This document shows positions 11,804 through 23,293 of a stretch of DNA of 64,000 bases, one piece after another. The stretch lies in NCBI GenBank assembly GCA_003999685.1, contig CP021220.1:1674001-1738000 (forward strand), given 5' to 3'. A program made the position numbers and the translations under genes. The DNA comes from Taiwanofungus camphoratus. Taxonomy: Eukaryota; Basidiomycota; Agaricomycetes; Polyporales; Taiwanofungaceae. Each line of letters begins with the position of its first letter. Position 1 is the stretch's first letter. The notes beneath the pieces were generated by a model that saw nothing but the letters and a program-made list of their open reading frames with translations, did not search any database and was not told the DNA's origin.

Positions 11804-12278
11804 TCATGTAATACTTGAGCAATTCGCTTGTTTGTGATGTAGTTTCAATCTGCCAATGTCATGCATCATGTTATACAACCATATCATTCCTTGCTTGGCC
11901 TGTTAAGGTTAGTCTCACGCACGAACAGGGATGCAGATATATAGGATCACTCGGAGTAGGCTTACATGTACATGAATCTCATCGTGAAGCAAATGGTAGG
12001 CCAGACAATTATAATTACATGTTTAAGTATAATATGGTGCACAACAGGAATTTTCCAAGCTACATACAAGGATATCTATAATAGCTGTCAATGAGTTATG
12101 CTACAACCATTTATGATCTAGTTCTGGTCCTTCTGGATTATTGTTTGATCCCGAGTGTAGTTCAAGCCTTTCCACCAGAGGCGGCGATATGGAGTTTGGC
12201 AAGCGAGCTGACAAGCGGGACAGCATAGAAAGAGTACGCTACCCACACCACTGATGCCAGGTCGCAGTCAGGATTGAG
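11804..12278. other. Convergent 3' region, no gene
   Basis: The 3' ends of the uS3 gene (plus) and the SUR7/PalI gene (minus) face each other here. The sequence is AT-rich and nothing else is supported. Confidence 0.45.
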
Positions 12279-13088
12279 TTAAGTGTCATTTTTCGACAAC
12301 TCACTGACGAAGCCGTTGCTTGTGGCGGCAATCAATTGGGGAGCATCAGAACCCTCCCTTATAATATCATCATTGAAGTCCTGTACAGCTTTCGCGAACC
12401 ACATATAGAGCACAACAAAGGCAACCAATCCTATCCAACAGGGTCAGTACGGAAGGAAAGAAGGGTCTGAAGCGTGGACGCACCTAGCATGAATCCCAGA
12501 AAACCAATCCACGCGGTTGCACGCTGCATTAAAGGCTTGTCGAAAGGGGCACCGAACCTACCCAGTTTTCCACGGTGTGTTGTGAGAGTAAACATGATGA
12601 AGAACATCACTGCGAAAGCGAGCGAGACGGCGATGAAAGCCGGAGTCGTAGCGGTCGGCGCAGCCAAGAGATCGGGAGCATTCGCAGGGAGGACAGTGAG
12701 ATCTGCAGTCAATGAAGTCAACTTGCGTGTGTGGACAGTGAGAATCGAGACGCACCATATGTGGGAGATACGGTAGGTGCTATGCAAGTCACCCCTGCCT
12801 CATTGTTCGGCCGCGAGCACGACCCTGATAAATATGAGTGAGTAATTGATTCGATCCATGCTAGGAAAGGGAAGTACCAAGTGCACCTAGGAAGACGCTA
12901 GGTCCATCCACTCCTTGTGACGAGTTGGATTTGACTAAGGATGTCGATGGACTGACTGTAAGTAAAGCAACACGCGTTTGCAACATCAAGGTCGGTGATA
13001 GGTATGCAAAAAGAATGAGTAAGAGAGACGTCAAAGACAGTATAGGAGCAAGAATTGTGTTGATAGCTTTTGAGAGTCCGGCGATCAT
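12279..13088 (-). CDS. SUR7/PalI (Rim9) family four-helix membrane protein
   Basis: Members are plasma-membrane proteins of eisosomes or of the ambient-pH Rim/Pal pathway, with a claudin-like topology. On the minus strand the ATG at 13088 starts MIAGLSKAINTILAPILSL, leading into TM1. An extracellular loop follows with a cysteine pair (SCSRPNNEAGVTC). The TM2 and TM3 exon includes AFIAVSLAFAVMFFIMFTLT and ATAWIGFLGFML, and TM4 is LVAFVVLYMWFAKAV. The C-terminal tail is acidic and short, unlike the long tail of ascomycete PalI. Three introns join the pieces in frame. The family is assigned from topology and loop cysteines; whether it acts in pH signalling or eisosomes cannot be told. Confidence 0.72.
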
Positions 13089-14029
13089 AACGACTATACT
13101 CGGCTGGCGATTGAGGTAGATGCACAAGTAAAGATAGGCCAGCTAGACTGAGAATGACTTTAAAGAATGGAGTATACTTTCAATGTTGTTGCAAAGAAAA
13201 AAAATAGAATGCCTGGCCAACTGCTCGCAGAGCTATACAAGGACCTTGACGAGGTATGAGTTGGCATCGTTCTTGCCTCACTTTATAGGTCATTTCGGCA
13301 ACTCTGGATGTCGCTCTTGATCAACAGACACGCATCGAAAATAACAATGCTACCACACAATAGAGACAAAGGGCGACGTTTCCAAAGTAGACCAGTAAAA
13401 GACTTGGACAGGCGGTAACGAGGGGTGCTCTGGAATTCATTGTCCCATATTTGGCATCTCATGGCTTGTTTTGGTTCCGTTGCGTGCGACCTCCGCATTG
13501 GACAAACTCTTGCAATTGTCCCTCACAATTTAAGAGCAATTCGAGCAGACCATCCTTGGAAACTGCCTGACATCTGTGCACAGCGCAACACCTAGACGCT
13601 TGTACTATGCGTCGAAATCGACACCCGAATCCTCTCTTACTTGCGGCTCTAGACACGACGACCATGAGGCATGCAAGTCTGGAATAACACTCGCATACTT
13701 GATCAGAGAGACGGTCCTCGTGTGTCCGCAGAATTCTGGCGCAAGCATCTCTTCGTCTCAGCAACCCAGGGTTGCCCACCTTGATATTTCTTCCTTCTTG
13801 TGTAGGGTACAATTTTTTCGCAACGTGCAAGTCATCGCATTTTTTTACATATTCTCATATACAGTCGTGCACCTGTGACGACAGACGTACTCCCCCTTCA
13901 CGACGAAATGACTGCCCATCAATGCCATCAGCCATGCAGCTGCGCGCTAGAAAGTGTTCAGAATGGGCGTGCAGTATTCCACTGAGCCGCATACCTTCAC
14001 ACGTAGTTGCACTGTGAGGCATACCGCGA
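13089..14029. other. Intergenic, no supported gene
   Basis: The longest frame (minus, about 13830-13459) is Arg- and Cys-rich, has no ATG near its start and resembles no family I know. I leave it unannotated. The A/T runs near 13815-13860 are unremarkable. Confidence 0.4.
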
Positions 14030-14184
14030 TTACTTGCTCTTTGGCGGCTCGGCGCAACCGCAGCTCGGCCACGAGCAGGTACCACCGTTGGCCTCGACGT
14101 TGGCGCACTTGACAGTGTCCTGACCAGATGCTTCAAGTCACGTTCCGAACTATCAAATGCAATACAAAGTATACTCACAGACAT
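14030..14184 (-). CDS. 31-residue four-cysteine microprotein, copy 1
   Basis: The minus-strand model is ATG-TCT (14184-14179), a 59-bp GT-AG intron (14120-14178), then 30 codons ending in TAA. The peptide starts MSDTVKCANVEANGG, has cysteines at positions 7, 17, 22 and 24 (C-x9-C-x4-C-x-C) and ends CGCAEPPKSK. A second gene at 16692-16846 in opposite orientation encodes the same peptide except Ser21 to Thr. The exon 2 copies differ in nine synonymous codons and one replacement, plus the stop codon, which strongly supports translation. The size and the Cys-x-Cys pair suggest a metallothionein-like metal-binding peptide, but four cysteines are few for that class. It could also be a redox or zinc-binding peptide. 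There is no signal peptide. Function is unknown. Confidence 0.72.
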
Positions 14185-14275
14185 TGGGATTCAGTAGCGG
14201 ACTAAAGTGAGGTTGCGAAGTGAGTGTTCTGTAAGTTGAAAGTCGAGGACTGAGGTGCACCATCAGCGGTGAGGC

Positions 14276-14283
14276 CTTTTATA
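14276..14283 (-). promoter_or_regulatory. TATA box of microprotein copy 1
   Basis: The minus strand reads TATAAAAG, 91 bases before the ATG of copy 1. Copy 2 has TATAAAG at almost the same distance (93 bases), which supports a shared promoter architecture. Confidence 0.55.
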
Positions 14284-14284
14284 T

Positions 14285-16590
14285 CGGTAGTCTTGCAGTC
14301 GTTTCGGAGTCATCCGACTTGAAGTGCTCGCTTCCAGACACGCGGGTGCGGTACTTCAGTGGTACGTACTACGTCCTCAGCTTGACATAATTTAATCAGA
14401 GTGATCCGATTACACAGATCTTATCAGTATTTCAGAACCTTTGGGGTTTGTATCTTATCAGATTTTTTCCCTGGATCTATCTTCGAAGCCTTGAGCCTCA
14501 ATAGTACGGTCGCAGTGCTTAACGCCCTTTGCGCTATCACATTTCAATTTGTAGTCATTATACAAATTCATCGGTGGTTGGGCGGTTGGTCCTCCTCATT
14601 GCAACTTCGTGCCGTTATCGCTCAGCCAGCTTCATTAGGTACGTTGCCCGCGTCCAATAGAAGATTGCTCATTATCTGTCGACAGCCAACGAATGACAGA
14701 ACTAGCATTAGACCAGTGGTTGGCAGAGGTTACGGTATTCATGGTCGTACCTTCAACGAGTCCTACGTCACAAGGAGTTTCGATCCTGACTTCTTATTCC
14801 TTGCTGAGTCTAGCTAAGGCATTCTTTGATAGCATCGAATCATGACTCAGTTGTCGAGGTATAGCGCCGTACACATTCTTAACCAAAATATAAGATATGC
14901 TTTCTTCACGCACGTGAACTGCTAAAGACAGGTGAGTGCTACCCAGTCGGCCTTGTCAGAGTGTGGAACTTGGCATGTCGATCTACGCCGTGTCAGCCGG
15001 TCGGCAAGGCACAGGGTGGGCTTCCGCATTCAAACGGATGCAGCGCGTAGTCCGAACTCTGTTCAATTCGAGCGGCTGGCTGGGCACTAAATTGTTGTTG
15101 TTGGCTAATAGGAACATCCTCATTGTTCAAGGCTTCTATTGCAGACTTTGCACGCTGTGGATCATGGAACTGATGAGGTGCTTCGTGATCGGACCGGATG
15201 TTGGCAATATATCTACTACTATCAACGATGACCAGCCTGGTATTCAAAGGTGTCAGCTATGCAAAATTTCAACTCTCCCACTTGTCGTCTTACTAATATA
15301 AAATGATTGTCCTCATCTAGAGAATCCATGACCGCCTGTTATCGTGAAATGCATATGGATTCTCATGTTGACCTGAAGGGTTGGTCTCTGGGTCCCCCTT
15401 CGTGATATAGAGTCACAACCGATCTGAACCGCGGGCTGCATGTTTGGTGCTCAGATGCAACGGTGAAAACTTAGTCGAACGTCATCCGCTGGAACGCCGC
15501 ACCTCGACTCGGGGCTTTTCAGGAATTCCAGAGCGCGTCCACTCGATATAGCACCCAATGTACACTTACCTTGCATTCTCTTCTTATCAGTGCTGTCAGA
15601 ATTGCCACAGAATCTCCGGTCATACCTGTCCGATATCACCCTCTTGAGGTGCCGGCGTGTGCCCAAGCAAGATCATTTTCGACACCAGTGGTTCAGACGA
15701 ATCACTGGTGCTGCCTTAGTCATCAAGGTTCTTCTATAGCTCTGTCCAAAATTCTCATGGGCTCTTTTCCTCCGCGATTCTGAATACATTTGCGCTTGCC
15801 CCTTCACACGGGGGTGGCCGGTGATTCTATTCTATTTCATATCACAATCTGTCCCTGTGAAGCAGCGACAGATGACATCCGCTCCATTTCTGGCATAGCT
15901 TGATCAGAACGTGGGCACAGTTGGACAAGTTCCCCCAGTTCTTACAGGACACAGCTTAGTCTGCCCTGCACATTGTGATTGCGAAGATATGATTGGTCCA
16001 GTCATTTCCGAAGTGCAAACTTGTTTTGACCACCTTGGCGACTCGGATTTGTTTCCACTATCCAGGCTAACTCAAGCGAACTTCAGAGCTTGAAGTGACA
16101 AGTTACTTCGCTGTGCAATTGCTGCATACCATGTATAGGCGAACATTGTGATGTTTGTAGAATCGATGAATGTCCGAGAAATGCTCTTTTTTGTTGATGT
16201 CGATTGTGTCATGGGAGTAGATCCTAAATTCAGAAAGGTCCCAAGGTTCAAGGGCATTCTCGATTTGACCGGACCCACGTCGAAGCTACGGTGCTTCTAT
16301 ATCAAAATGTAAGATGTGCATCGAATGGATCATCGGAACAATGTCTTATTCTAGCTACCTGGTGACCCAGCAGAGAAGAGTTGAAGCAGCTATCATTGTT
16401 CCCCGTAAACTGGTGACAGCACAGAAAATTCAAGGAGACTCGATGGATTCGGTCGAGGGTGGGAATGCTTGCATCCTATTACGCCAATCGTAGACAAGTA
16501 ATTACATACTTCGAGATAAGCAGTTCTTCTTTGAGGATGGTAGCTAGAGATAGAACTCAGGTGACCACAACAGTACCGTAGAGCATATAG
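14285..16590. other. Gene-poor stretch between the two microprotein genes
   Basis: Over 2.3 kb I find no gene I can defend. A minus-strand frame at 14993-15256 reads as plausible protein, but it follows an in-frame stop, and linking it to the ATG at 15329 would need a 37-bp intron. A plus-strand frame at about 14401-14817 lacks any ATG. Confidence 0.4.
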
Positions 16591-16591
16591 A

Positions 16592-16598
16592 TATAAAG
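16592..16598 (+). promoter_or_regulatory. TATA box of microprotein copy 2
   Basis: TATAAAG lies 93 bases before the ATG of copy 2, mirroring copy 1. Confidence 0.55.
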
Positions 16599-16691
16599 GA
16601 GATGGCACATGAACAGTAAGCCTCACTATTCGCCTATCAAACTGCACAACAGTTAGCTCAGAACCTAACAAAACCCAACAAGTCAACTACA

Positions 16692-16846
16692 ATGTCTGTC
16701 AGTAGAGTCTCTATTTTCCTCCATGCTTCAAACGGGTTGATTAAAAACACTTGCAGGACACTGTCAAGTGCGCTAATGTCGAGGCCAACGGTGGAACCTG
16801 CTCCTGGCCGACCTGTGGCTGCGCCGAACCTCCGAAGAGCAAGTGA
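16692..16846 (+). CDS. 31-residue four-cysteine microprotein, copy 2
   Basis: The model is ATG-TCT (16692-16697), a 59-bp intron (16698-16756, GTCAGT to GCAG), then 30 codons ending in TGA at 16844-16846. The peptide matches copy 1 at 30 of 31 residues, with Thr instead of Ser at 21, and keeps all four cysteines (7, 17, 22, 24), Trp19 and the lysine-rich end PPKSK. The intron position and length are identical to copy 1 while the intron sequence has diverged. This points to an older duplication with selection on the peptide. The two genes face opposite ways, 2.5 kb apart. Metal binding is an inference from composition only. Confidence 0.72.
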
Positions 16847-17199
16847 ACGCGCTTGTTTCGTGCTGCAGCGGCGAAGGTATGTGAACACGGTCGGCTACGG
16901 CTGCAAGTACTAATAGGATCAACATTGCCAGGTTGTGCACGATGAATTGGTGGTCGCCAGCATGAGCTAGAGGTCCTCGTGTCGATTTTCTTGCAGAGTT
17001 AACTACGATGTGTATCGTGATGATTGTTATACTGGTCAACGGAGTCTGGTGAATCACGATTGATCTGATCGGAATAGTGTGACGAAGCTGTTGGTCAACA
17101 CAGCCAAATAGCAGGATTCGGGCCCAAAATTTGGAGGCGATCGGCCTGAGATTGTCTGCAGCATATTTAAGCGCTTGGTCATTGCCAGTTCTTACGACC
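16847..17199. other. Intergenic, Mpp10 promoter region
   Basis: It holds the 3' flank of microprotein copy 2 and the upstream region of MPP10. I see no gene or repeat. Confidence 0.45.
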
Positions 17200-19715
17200 A
17201 TGATGGCAGCAATGCAAGCGATTGAACTAGATGATATGGAAGTCATTCAGCTACCTCCAGAACTGCAAAATTTATCAATGGTTGTGGAGAACAACCCCGA
17301 GTCTTTTGCCACAGGCAATGATGAAATTCAAGTGGCTGCGTTGAATGCTACAAAATATGTATACGATCTCGGTATGTGGTTCATTTAGTGGCTACTCCCT
17401 TACGGAAAGCTGACAAAAAAGTTACATATAGCTCTGAAATCTGAGGCTAAGTCTCGTGCACACATCGCTGAATTACTGTCTTCCATATCGCCTGCCCTTG
17501 CTCCGCAAACTCGTTCTCAAACGTCTGCAGCAAGCAAACAGAGGCAAAGCCCAGGAGCCCCACATATTCCCGATGAACCGAACTTTCAACAGACCCCTCT
17601 TACCGAGCTCTTTATAGATGGAATGAACGAGGATCAGCTCTGGGCACAGCTAGAACTCAGGGCGAAGAATGTTTGTGATATCCTCGAACACGCGCTCGAC
17701 GGAGCTGGCGAGGAGCTGCACAGCGACGGGGAGGACGATGAAGAAGGAAGCAAGAAAGAAGGAAGATATTCATTGGATAACGACGTTGACATGGGAGAGT
17801 TGGACGGCATGGAAGTGGACAGCGACGAATATGACGAGGACGGTGATAGCGAGGATGGTGATGAGGACGATGATCATGACGACGATGTGGGAGGAGACGC
17901 TGATCTAGGAGAAGCTATAGCGGAACTGCGAGATCCGTCAGACGAAGATGAAGGTGACGAAGATGAAAACCTCGACCTCGACAAGCCTCCTTTACTCAGC
18001 GGAGGGCAGCGGAACACAAAGTGGAAACCGAGAAGCGGCGGTCATCCTGAGTTGGACGATGGATTCTTCGATTTGGCGGCGTTCAATGCTGAAACTGAGG
18101 AAGCGGAAGCCAGAGTAGTCTCAGAAGGTAAGCTGGGAGGAGGTGGGGATGATGAGGATGAAGACGGCGAAGACGAACCTATCGACTTATTCGCGCTAGT
18201 GGACGACAATTCCACTACGGTTGATGAAGAGGATATAGAGGGAGGAAGTGGTGGTGTGTCCGCATTCCCTTATTTCCAATATCCTGATTCAAATCTGGCT
18301 TTAGAACCATACTATAAGGATTTCTTTGACCCTCCGCCTCGACCCTCGGTGCCAAAGTCGAAGAAGATTCTCCGACCAAGCGCTGGAGGGCCTACACCCG
18401 GCGGCAAGGTCCGCTTTCATGAGGAAGTCCGAGTCAAAAAGATCGCGGCAAAGGGGAAGAATCATCCATTATCCATGATGTTTGAGGAAGCTGATGATGG
18501 CGATGACGAGCATGGTCGTGGTGAAATTATGTCGGATGACGAAAGCGGGGATGGTGAAGGAAGTGAAGACAGTGAGGATGACGAGGAAGAATCAGAACAT
18601 GATGGTTTCAGGGACAGTGATGAAGGCCTCGACGCAGAAGGCTTCGGTGAAAATGAAGAGGACAGCCGCGAGACGATTGAACGTCTCAAAGACGATCTCT
18701 TTGCAGATGAGGAAGTTGTTCAAACAGGTACAATACTCTCGTTGTCCACAAACGATTTACTAGAACCCTTTTTTCCCACAGGCTTATCTACCTATGAAAA
18801 GAGGATGGCAGCGCTACGCGAAGAAATCGCATCCCTGGAAGCTGAGAATGTGGCTAAGAGAGATTGGACACTTATGGGCGAGGCAACCTCTCGATCACGG
18901 CCGCAGAATTCGCTGCTGGAAGAAGATTTGGAGTTTGAACGTATCATGAAGTCTATTCCCGTCGTTACCGAAGAAGCAGTTCAGAATCTCGAAGAACGGA
19001 TCAAGGCGAGGATTTTAGAGGCTCAATTTGACGACGTTGTGCGCAAGCGTCCACTGGATGACAAGCCTTTCCTTCCGTCACGATTCTTTGAGCTTCAAGA
19101 CACCAAATCTAAACAGTCCCTTGCCGAGATCTACGAGGACGAATACACCGCTGCACAGACAGGTGCCGCAGGCGAGGACCGGGATGGAAAACTTAAAAAG
19201 GAGCGAGATGAACTCGAGAAAATATGGGAAAATATTGCTGGGAAGTTAGACGCGCTCTGCAATGCGCATTTCACTCCCAAGACAGTCAGTTTGATTTCTC
19301 TCAGTACACACCAGCTCTGTCTGACGATGTCAATTAGCCTAAGGCTACTATTTCGACTGTCTCTAATGTCGCCGCAGCGGCTTTGGAATCAGCGCTGCCC
19401 ATAACTATGTCTACATCCACCATGCTCGCCCCCGAGGAAGTATATGCTCCAACCTCAAGTGACCTGCGGGCACGTAGCGAGCTGGCTCCTGCGGAGAAGC
19501 GCGCACTACGGAACAAACAGAAGAAGGCGAAGAAAAATGCCCGTGACGCTCTAAAGAGAAGCGTAGAGAAATTTGCGCAACCGAAGAACATTGGAGGCGT
19601 CAAAAAGCAGAAAGAAGCGGCTCTGAAAAGTGTCATCAGAACTGGTAAGGGAATCACAGTAGTTGGGAAGAAGAGCAAAGATATGGCAAACAAACGGAGC
19701 CAGGCTAAGTCTTGA
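17200..19715 (+). CDS. MPP10: U3 snoRNP protein Mpp10
   Basis: Mpp10 is a core component of the SSU processome, binding Imp3 and Imp4 on the U3 snoRNP in 18S rRNA processing in the nucleolus. Four exons (17200-17371, 17432-18727, 18782-19284, 19338-19715) give about 782 residues. The conserved MNEDQLWAQLELRAKNV is followed by long Asp/Glu-rich tracts typical of the family. Next comes a central FFDPPPRPS and VRFHEEVRVKKI region, then the conserved C-terminal part with LSTYEKRMAALREEIASLEA, DEYTAAQTG and KLDALCNAHFTPK, and a basic tail (LRNKQKKAKKNARDALKRS). The first ATG in frame is at 17200. The 54-bp intron 18728-18781 contains no stop and keeps frame, so its retention would add 18 residues. 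Confidence 0.9.
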
Positions 19716-19960
19716 GACTCCTCTACTTCTTATATATTATCGTTTTATCCCATCTGCAAACCATCGAGCCCTTGAAATCCGAGCAATTATAAACAGCGTC
19801 ATAGGAGACCATGCACCGGAAAAAGCCGAATCATCGCAACCATCACGTGAAATTGTACCAAAGCGGCAACCGCAGTGCTCACTGCCATTGAGACACCATA
19901 TAATATTCATTCTCCAGCACTATTCAAGCAGCTTGGCCTTGCTCTTCTCCTGTTATTGTT

Positions 19961-21158
19961 ATGTCGTTCTTCAAACGTAAGGAAAAGAACTTGATTCCGC
20001 CAGTGGAGTCAGAACAGCTCGTCCGTGACGAACTCTTCAAGCCTCGCACTAGCAACCTTCCTCCTCCCGTCTATGCTCGTTCAAATGCCAGCACTTACGT
20101 TTCCAATCGCGATGGAGATCCATACAGTAATAGTGTGCCTCCATCCACCAATACTTATGGTGACAGATACACCAAAAAGGATGCTATTGGAGACGTTTAC
20201 TCGCGCGGTCGCGGTGATATAGATAATGATCGTAACGAGCTCTTTTCTGGCTACCAGCCTGGGAAAAGTGGTTCTGGAAGATTCTTCAACGACGGATCCT
20301 CTCCTGGAAGAGAACCTCCTCCTGGCGAAGAGAACGAAGAAGATATTGAAGGAATCAAGCAGCAGCTCAGGTTCACGAAGCAGGAGAGTTTATCATCGAC
20401 TCGCAATGCTCTCAGATTGGCAAGAGAAGCAGAAGAGACTGCTCGGGGTACTGTCGGCAAGCTGGCTGGCCAATCAGGTACTTATTTTACCTACATTTTT
20501 GCAGGTGCCGATTCTGATGAGGAGGAAAATAGAGAAGCTTGCTAACACGGAACGTCACCTTGACGTCTCCAAGGGACACTCTCAGCGTGCAGAGGACAGG
20601 ACCGACGAGCTGAAAAAGCTTAACAGATCCATTTTCCGTCCTGTCATCACATTCAATAAGGATGCGAAGCGTTCTGCGCAGGAGACCAAAATCCAGCGAC
20701 GCTATGAGGAGGAACGTGAGGAACGAGAGAAGGCCATGATGGACATTAGGCAGACGCAGGATCGCCTTGGTCGGGCTGCTACATATGGCCGCCAGACTGA
20801 CGAAGGCATTGGCGGTATGCCGGGTGCCCCTGGCCGGCTGAAGACCCAAACGGAGCTCAACATGAGAAAGGAGCAGAGGAAGAGATACCAGTTTGATGCC
20901 ACTGCGTCGGATGACGAGCTGGAGGATGAGCTGGAGGATAACCTGGACGAGATCTCTGATGTCACGAAGAAGCTCAAAGCTCTAGGTACCGCAATGGGTC
21001 AAGAGTTGGATACCCAGAACGATCGGGTACAGAGGATCACTGAGAAGACTGACCATTTGGACAATAGACTATTCGCCAACACTCAGAGAGTACGTCTATT
21101 TTTTTCTGTAAATCTGCAATGATGCTGATGTTTATGACAGCTCAACAGGATCAAGTGA
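19961..21158 (+). CDS. SEC9: Sec9/SNAP-25-type Qbc t-SNARE
   Basis: Sec9 supplies two SNARE helices for fusion of secretory vesicles with the plasma membrane, pairing with Sso1/2 and Snc1/2. Exons 19961-20477, 20533-21089 and 21141-21158 give 363 residues. An N-terminal disordered region (MSFFKRKEKNLIPPV) leads to the first SNARE helix (LRFTKQESLSSTRNALRLA through SEKLANTERHLDVSKGHSQR). A linker follows, then the second SNARE helix LGTAMGQELDTQNDRVQRI with the zero-layer glutamine, continuing TEKTDHLDNRLFANTQRLNR. No membrane anchor or palmitoylation cysteines are seen, as in yeast Sec9. A GCAG at 20501-20504 is not used, because it leads straight to a stop. Using AATAG at 20528-20532 restores the conserved SEKLANTERHL. 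Confidence 0.88.
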
Positions 21159-21598
21159 TCGATGTGGATTGGTGTCTCGTCATCTTTCTCATGTGGTACT
21201 GCACTGTATTTTATCGTAACGGACGGTCGGTGACTTCTGGGTATTCATTAATCATTGGAATGGATCTGGGATGCGCCCTCGGGTTTATATTAACATTGAT
21301 CGCTGAACTACTACCTGAGCTTCCTACCGATCGAACTTGTTGAGCCTCTGCGAACATAGAGCCAACGTGCTTTCGAGAATATCATGAAATATATGCAGAC
21401 ATGGAAAGCGACAGATTACGACACCGAGAGCATATGACAAAGTAAATCAGTAGTGTGAAAGGTATGACCATAGATCGACTCATCACTAGTCAGCAACGCG
21501 TTGTTAGAAGTAGGTGCAAACTCATTCCTCAACCACATATGGTAACGGATGGGGTCTCACGGGTTCAGGCTTCGGTCTGAGTCAAGCTTCTGACCAGC
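21159..21598. other. Convergent 3' region, no gene
   Basis: The 3' ends of SEC9 (plus) and the SRA gene (minus) face each other. Nothing else is supported. Confidence 0.45.
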
Positions 21599-23050
21599 TC
21601 AACTTTCCTTTGCGTCTTGCTCGATCAGTTCAGATTCAGACATATCATCTCCATCGTTGAGCTGCAAGGGTGCCTGTCCCTCGATACGCTGTATGAAGTC
21701 ATATGTAAGATGTAGATATTACAGCAAACCTGAGCATACATACCTTGAAGGCAAATTTGCAGACCATCCAACCTCTGGTGTTGAGACCCCTTTCCATCCA
21801 AGCCTGTATTATATGCGTGTCAGCGAGGACGACCACTTGCATATCCGACTCTCACTTTCTCGACTGTGTAGAGTCCATCGTATCGGTATCCCTGGGCGGG
21901 AGCGTATGGCGAATTCAGTTTATAACCACGAATCACTCGAATAGGCTTCTTAGTCTCGCAGGATTTCTTAGCAAATAGGTCATTGAGAGTCGAAGAAAAA
22001 AAGACGCTTTCTCATGATCCACCTTTAGTGCACTGTTGAATGGATTCTCGAACAATTGATCGCAACTCTGAGGAGCCGTCCGAAGCTATCGCATGGAAGT
22101 TGTCAGCGGATATGGAGGTCGAATTGAATACGGCGCACGTTTTTTGGACTCGCCTTCGTTCCTTTCAAGTCACGTCCGCCTATAACGGACAGATACCGAT
22201 AAGAACATGCAGAAAGAATTGGGTCACTTCCGCCTACCTGATCCAGTGAAGGTACTATATTCACAGTTGTAAACTGTAGATCCGTAAGTGAGAAAATTGA
22301 CGCTCACAATGCGTCACCGAGATCAACATCATCTTCGTATCCACCCGACAAAGCCACGGAGTATGCACCCTTTGGACCACCAGAAATACCCGCAACCCAC
22401 GGCCTTGCAGTAAGCGAAGTTAATGGAAGAACATCTGACATGAAGCGCAAAGATCACGGCTCACGCATGAACAGCGTCGGCACTGCACTCCTCGCTGTGA
22501 TACGAAATAGCTTTGTATAAGAGACTGCTGAGTGGTTATGAGGGACGCTCACGTACCGTGTCTGCCACCAAGTACCCACCGGAATACCTGGAATAGTACC
22601 GAATGTCTTCCTACGTGGCCTCAGTAAGGTTGTAGAGCTTAAGAGTGACTATGCGACTTACGGGTCATATAGCCTTTTGCCGACGCTTCTTGGCTCGCTC
22701 TTCATCTTCATGCCGACTCCATAGCTCGTAAGCCGAGGAACGGGACGTCCAATGCTGTCTCCCGTATAATCGACTTTCTTGCCTTGATTTCTCCTACTCC
22801 TGCGCAAACCCGTGCCTTCCTTTCCGCTCTCGTAGTCCCCCACACGTGCAATCTTTTTATGGTTTTCTTCGTTTCCATCTGATCCATCTTCTGTGTCGAC
22901 AGAGGCCTTGCGTTTCCTGGTAGCTCTCGGTGTTTGGCTAGCCTTCTTGGTCGGCGGTAGAAGATCGCCGTCGTACCCCATCTCCTTCAGGAGCGCCTGA
23001 AAGCGCGCCCTATTCTGGAGGCACTGCTCCTCGTAGTCTTCCTGGTCCAT
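21599..23050 (-). CDS. SRA-YDG domain protein (modified-DNA reader-like)
   Basis: SRA-YDG domains bind methylated or hemimethylated cytosine, as in UHRF1. On the minus strand the ATG at 23050 begins MDQEDYEEQCLQNRARFQAL, a short helical region. A Lys/Arg/Ser-rich disordered segment follows. The SRA domain is split over seven or so small exons: RLYDPKTFGTIPGIPVGTWW, a short exon with CSADAVHA, PWVAGISGGPKGAYSVALSG, GYEDDVDLGDA, FTGSGGRDLKGTK, QSCDQLFENPFNSALK, and PIRVIRGYKLNSPYAPAQGY with RYDGLYTVEK. The end is acidic (SESELIEQDAKES). No RING, PHD, Tudor or SET domain is present, so unlike UHRF1 it is SRA-only. Binding to 5-methylcytosine is known for the family and not shown here. The start is chosen for its position just after an intron-free acidic beginning; in-frame upstream ATGs exist near 23100. 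Confidence 0.85.
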
Positions 23051-23293
23051 ATATAAGGATATACACAGACGATCTATGATCCAAGAGAATGTTATTCTGG
23101 TAAACATGACACGGTTGCCTTTAACGCCAGTCACGAACACGTGACCGTATTCCCAGGACTCGGTGTTGCATTCGACTAACATCTTGCACGGTCCAGGGCT
23201 GAATCCAGATAAAACTTTTTACGTTGGATAGCATGGGAATGCGATACATTGGCGTCATGTTACTAAAGCTTCTCTCCAAGTCAAAGACCCGCG

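Noticed and set aside
13459-13830. Arg/Cys-rich 120-codon minus-strand frame
   Set aside because: It begins at a non-ATG codon and shows no motif, splice structure or paired copy.
14993-15329. Possible small minus-strand gene between the microprotein copies
   Set aside because: The attractive frame follows an in-frame stop, and joining it to the ATG at 15329 needs a 37-bp intron, too short for this genome; the longer alternative runs into a stop.
20478-20532. Apparent 27-bp or 44-bp intron in SEC9
   Set aside because: The first acceptor (GCAG) gives a stop, and the one at GATGAG also breaks the frame; the AATAG acceptor gives a normal 55-bp intron and the conserved SNARE sequence.
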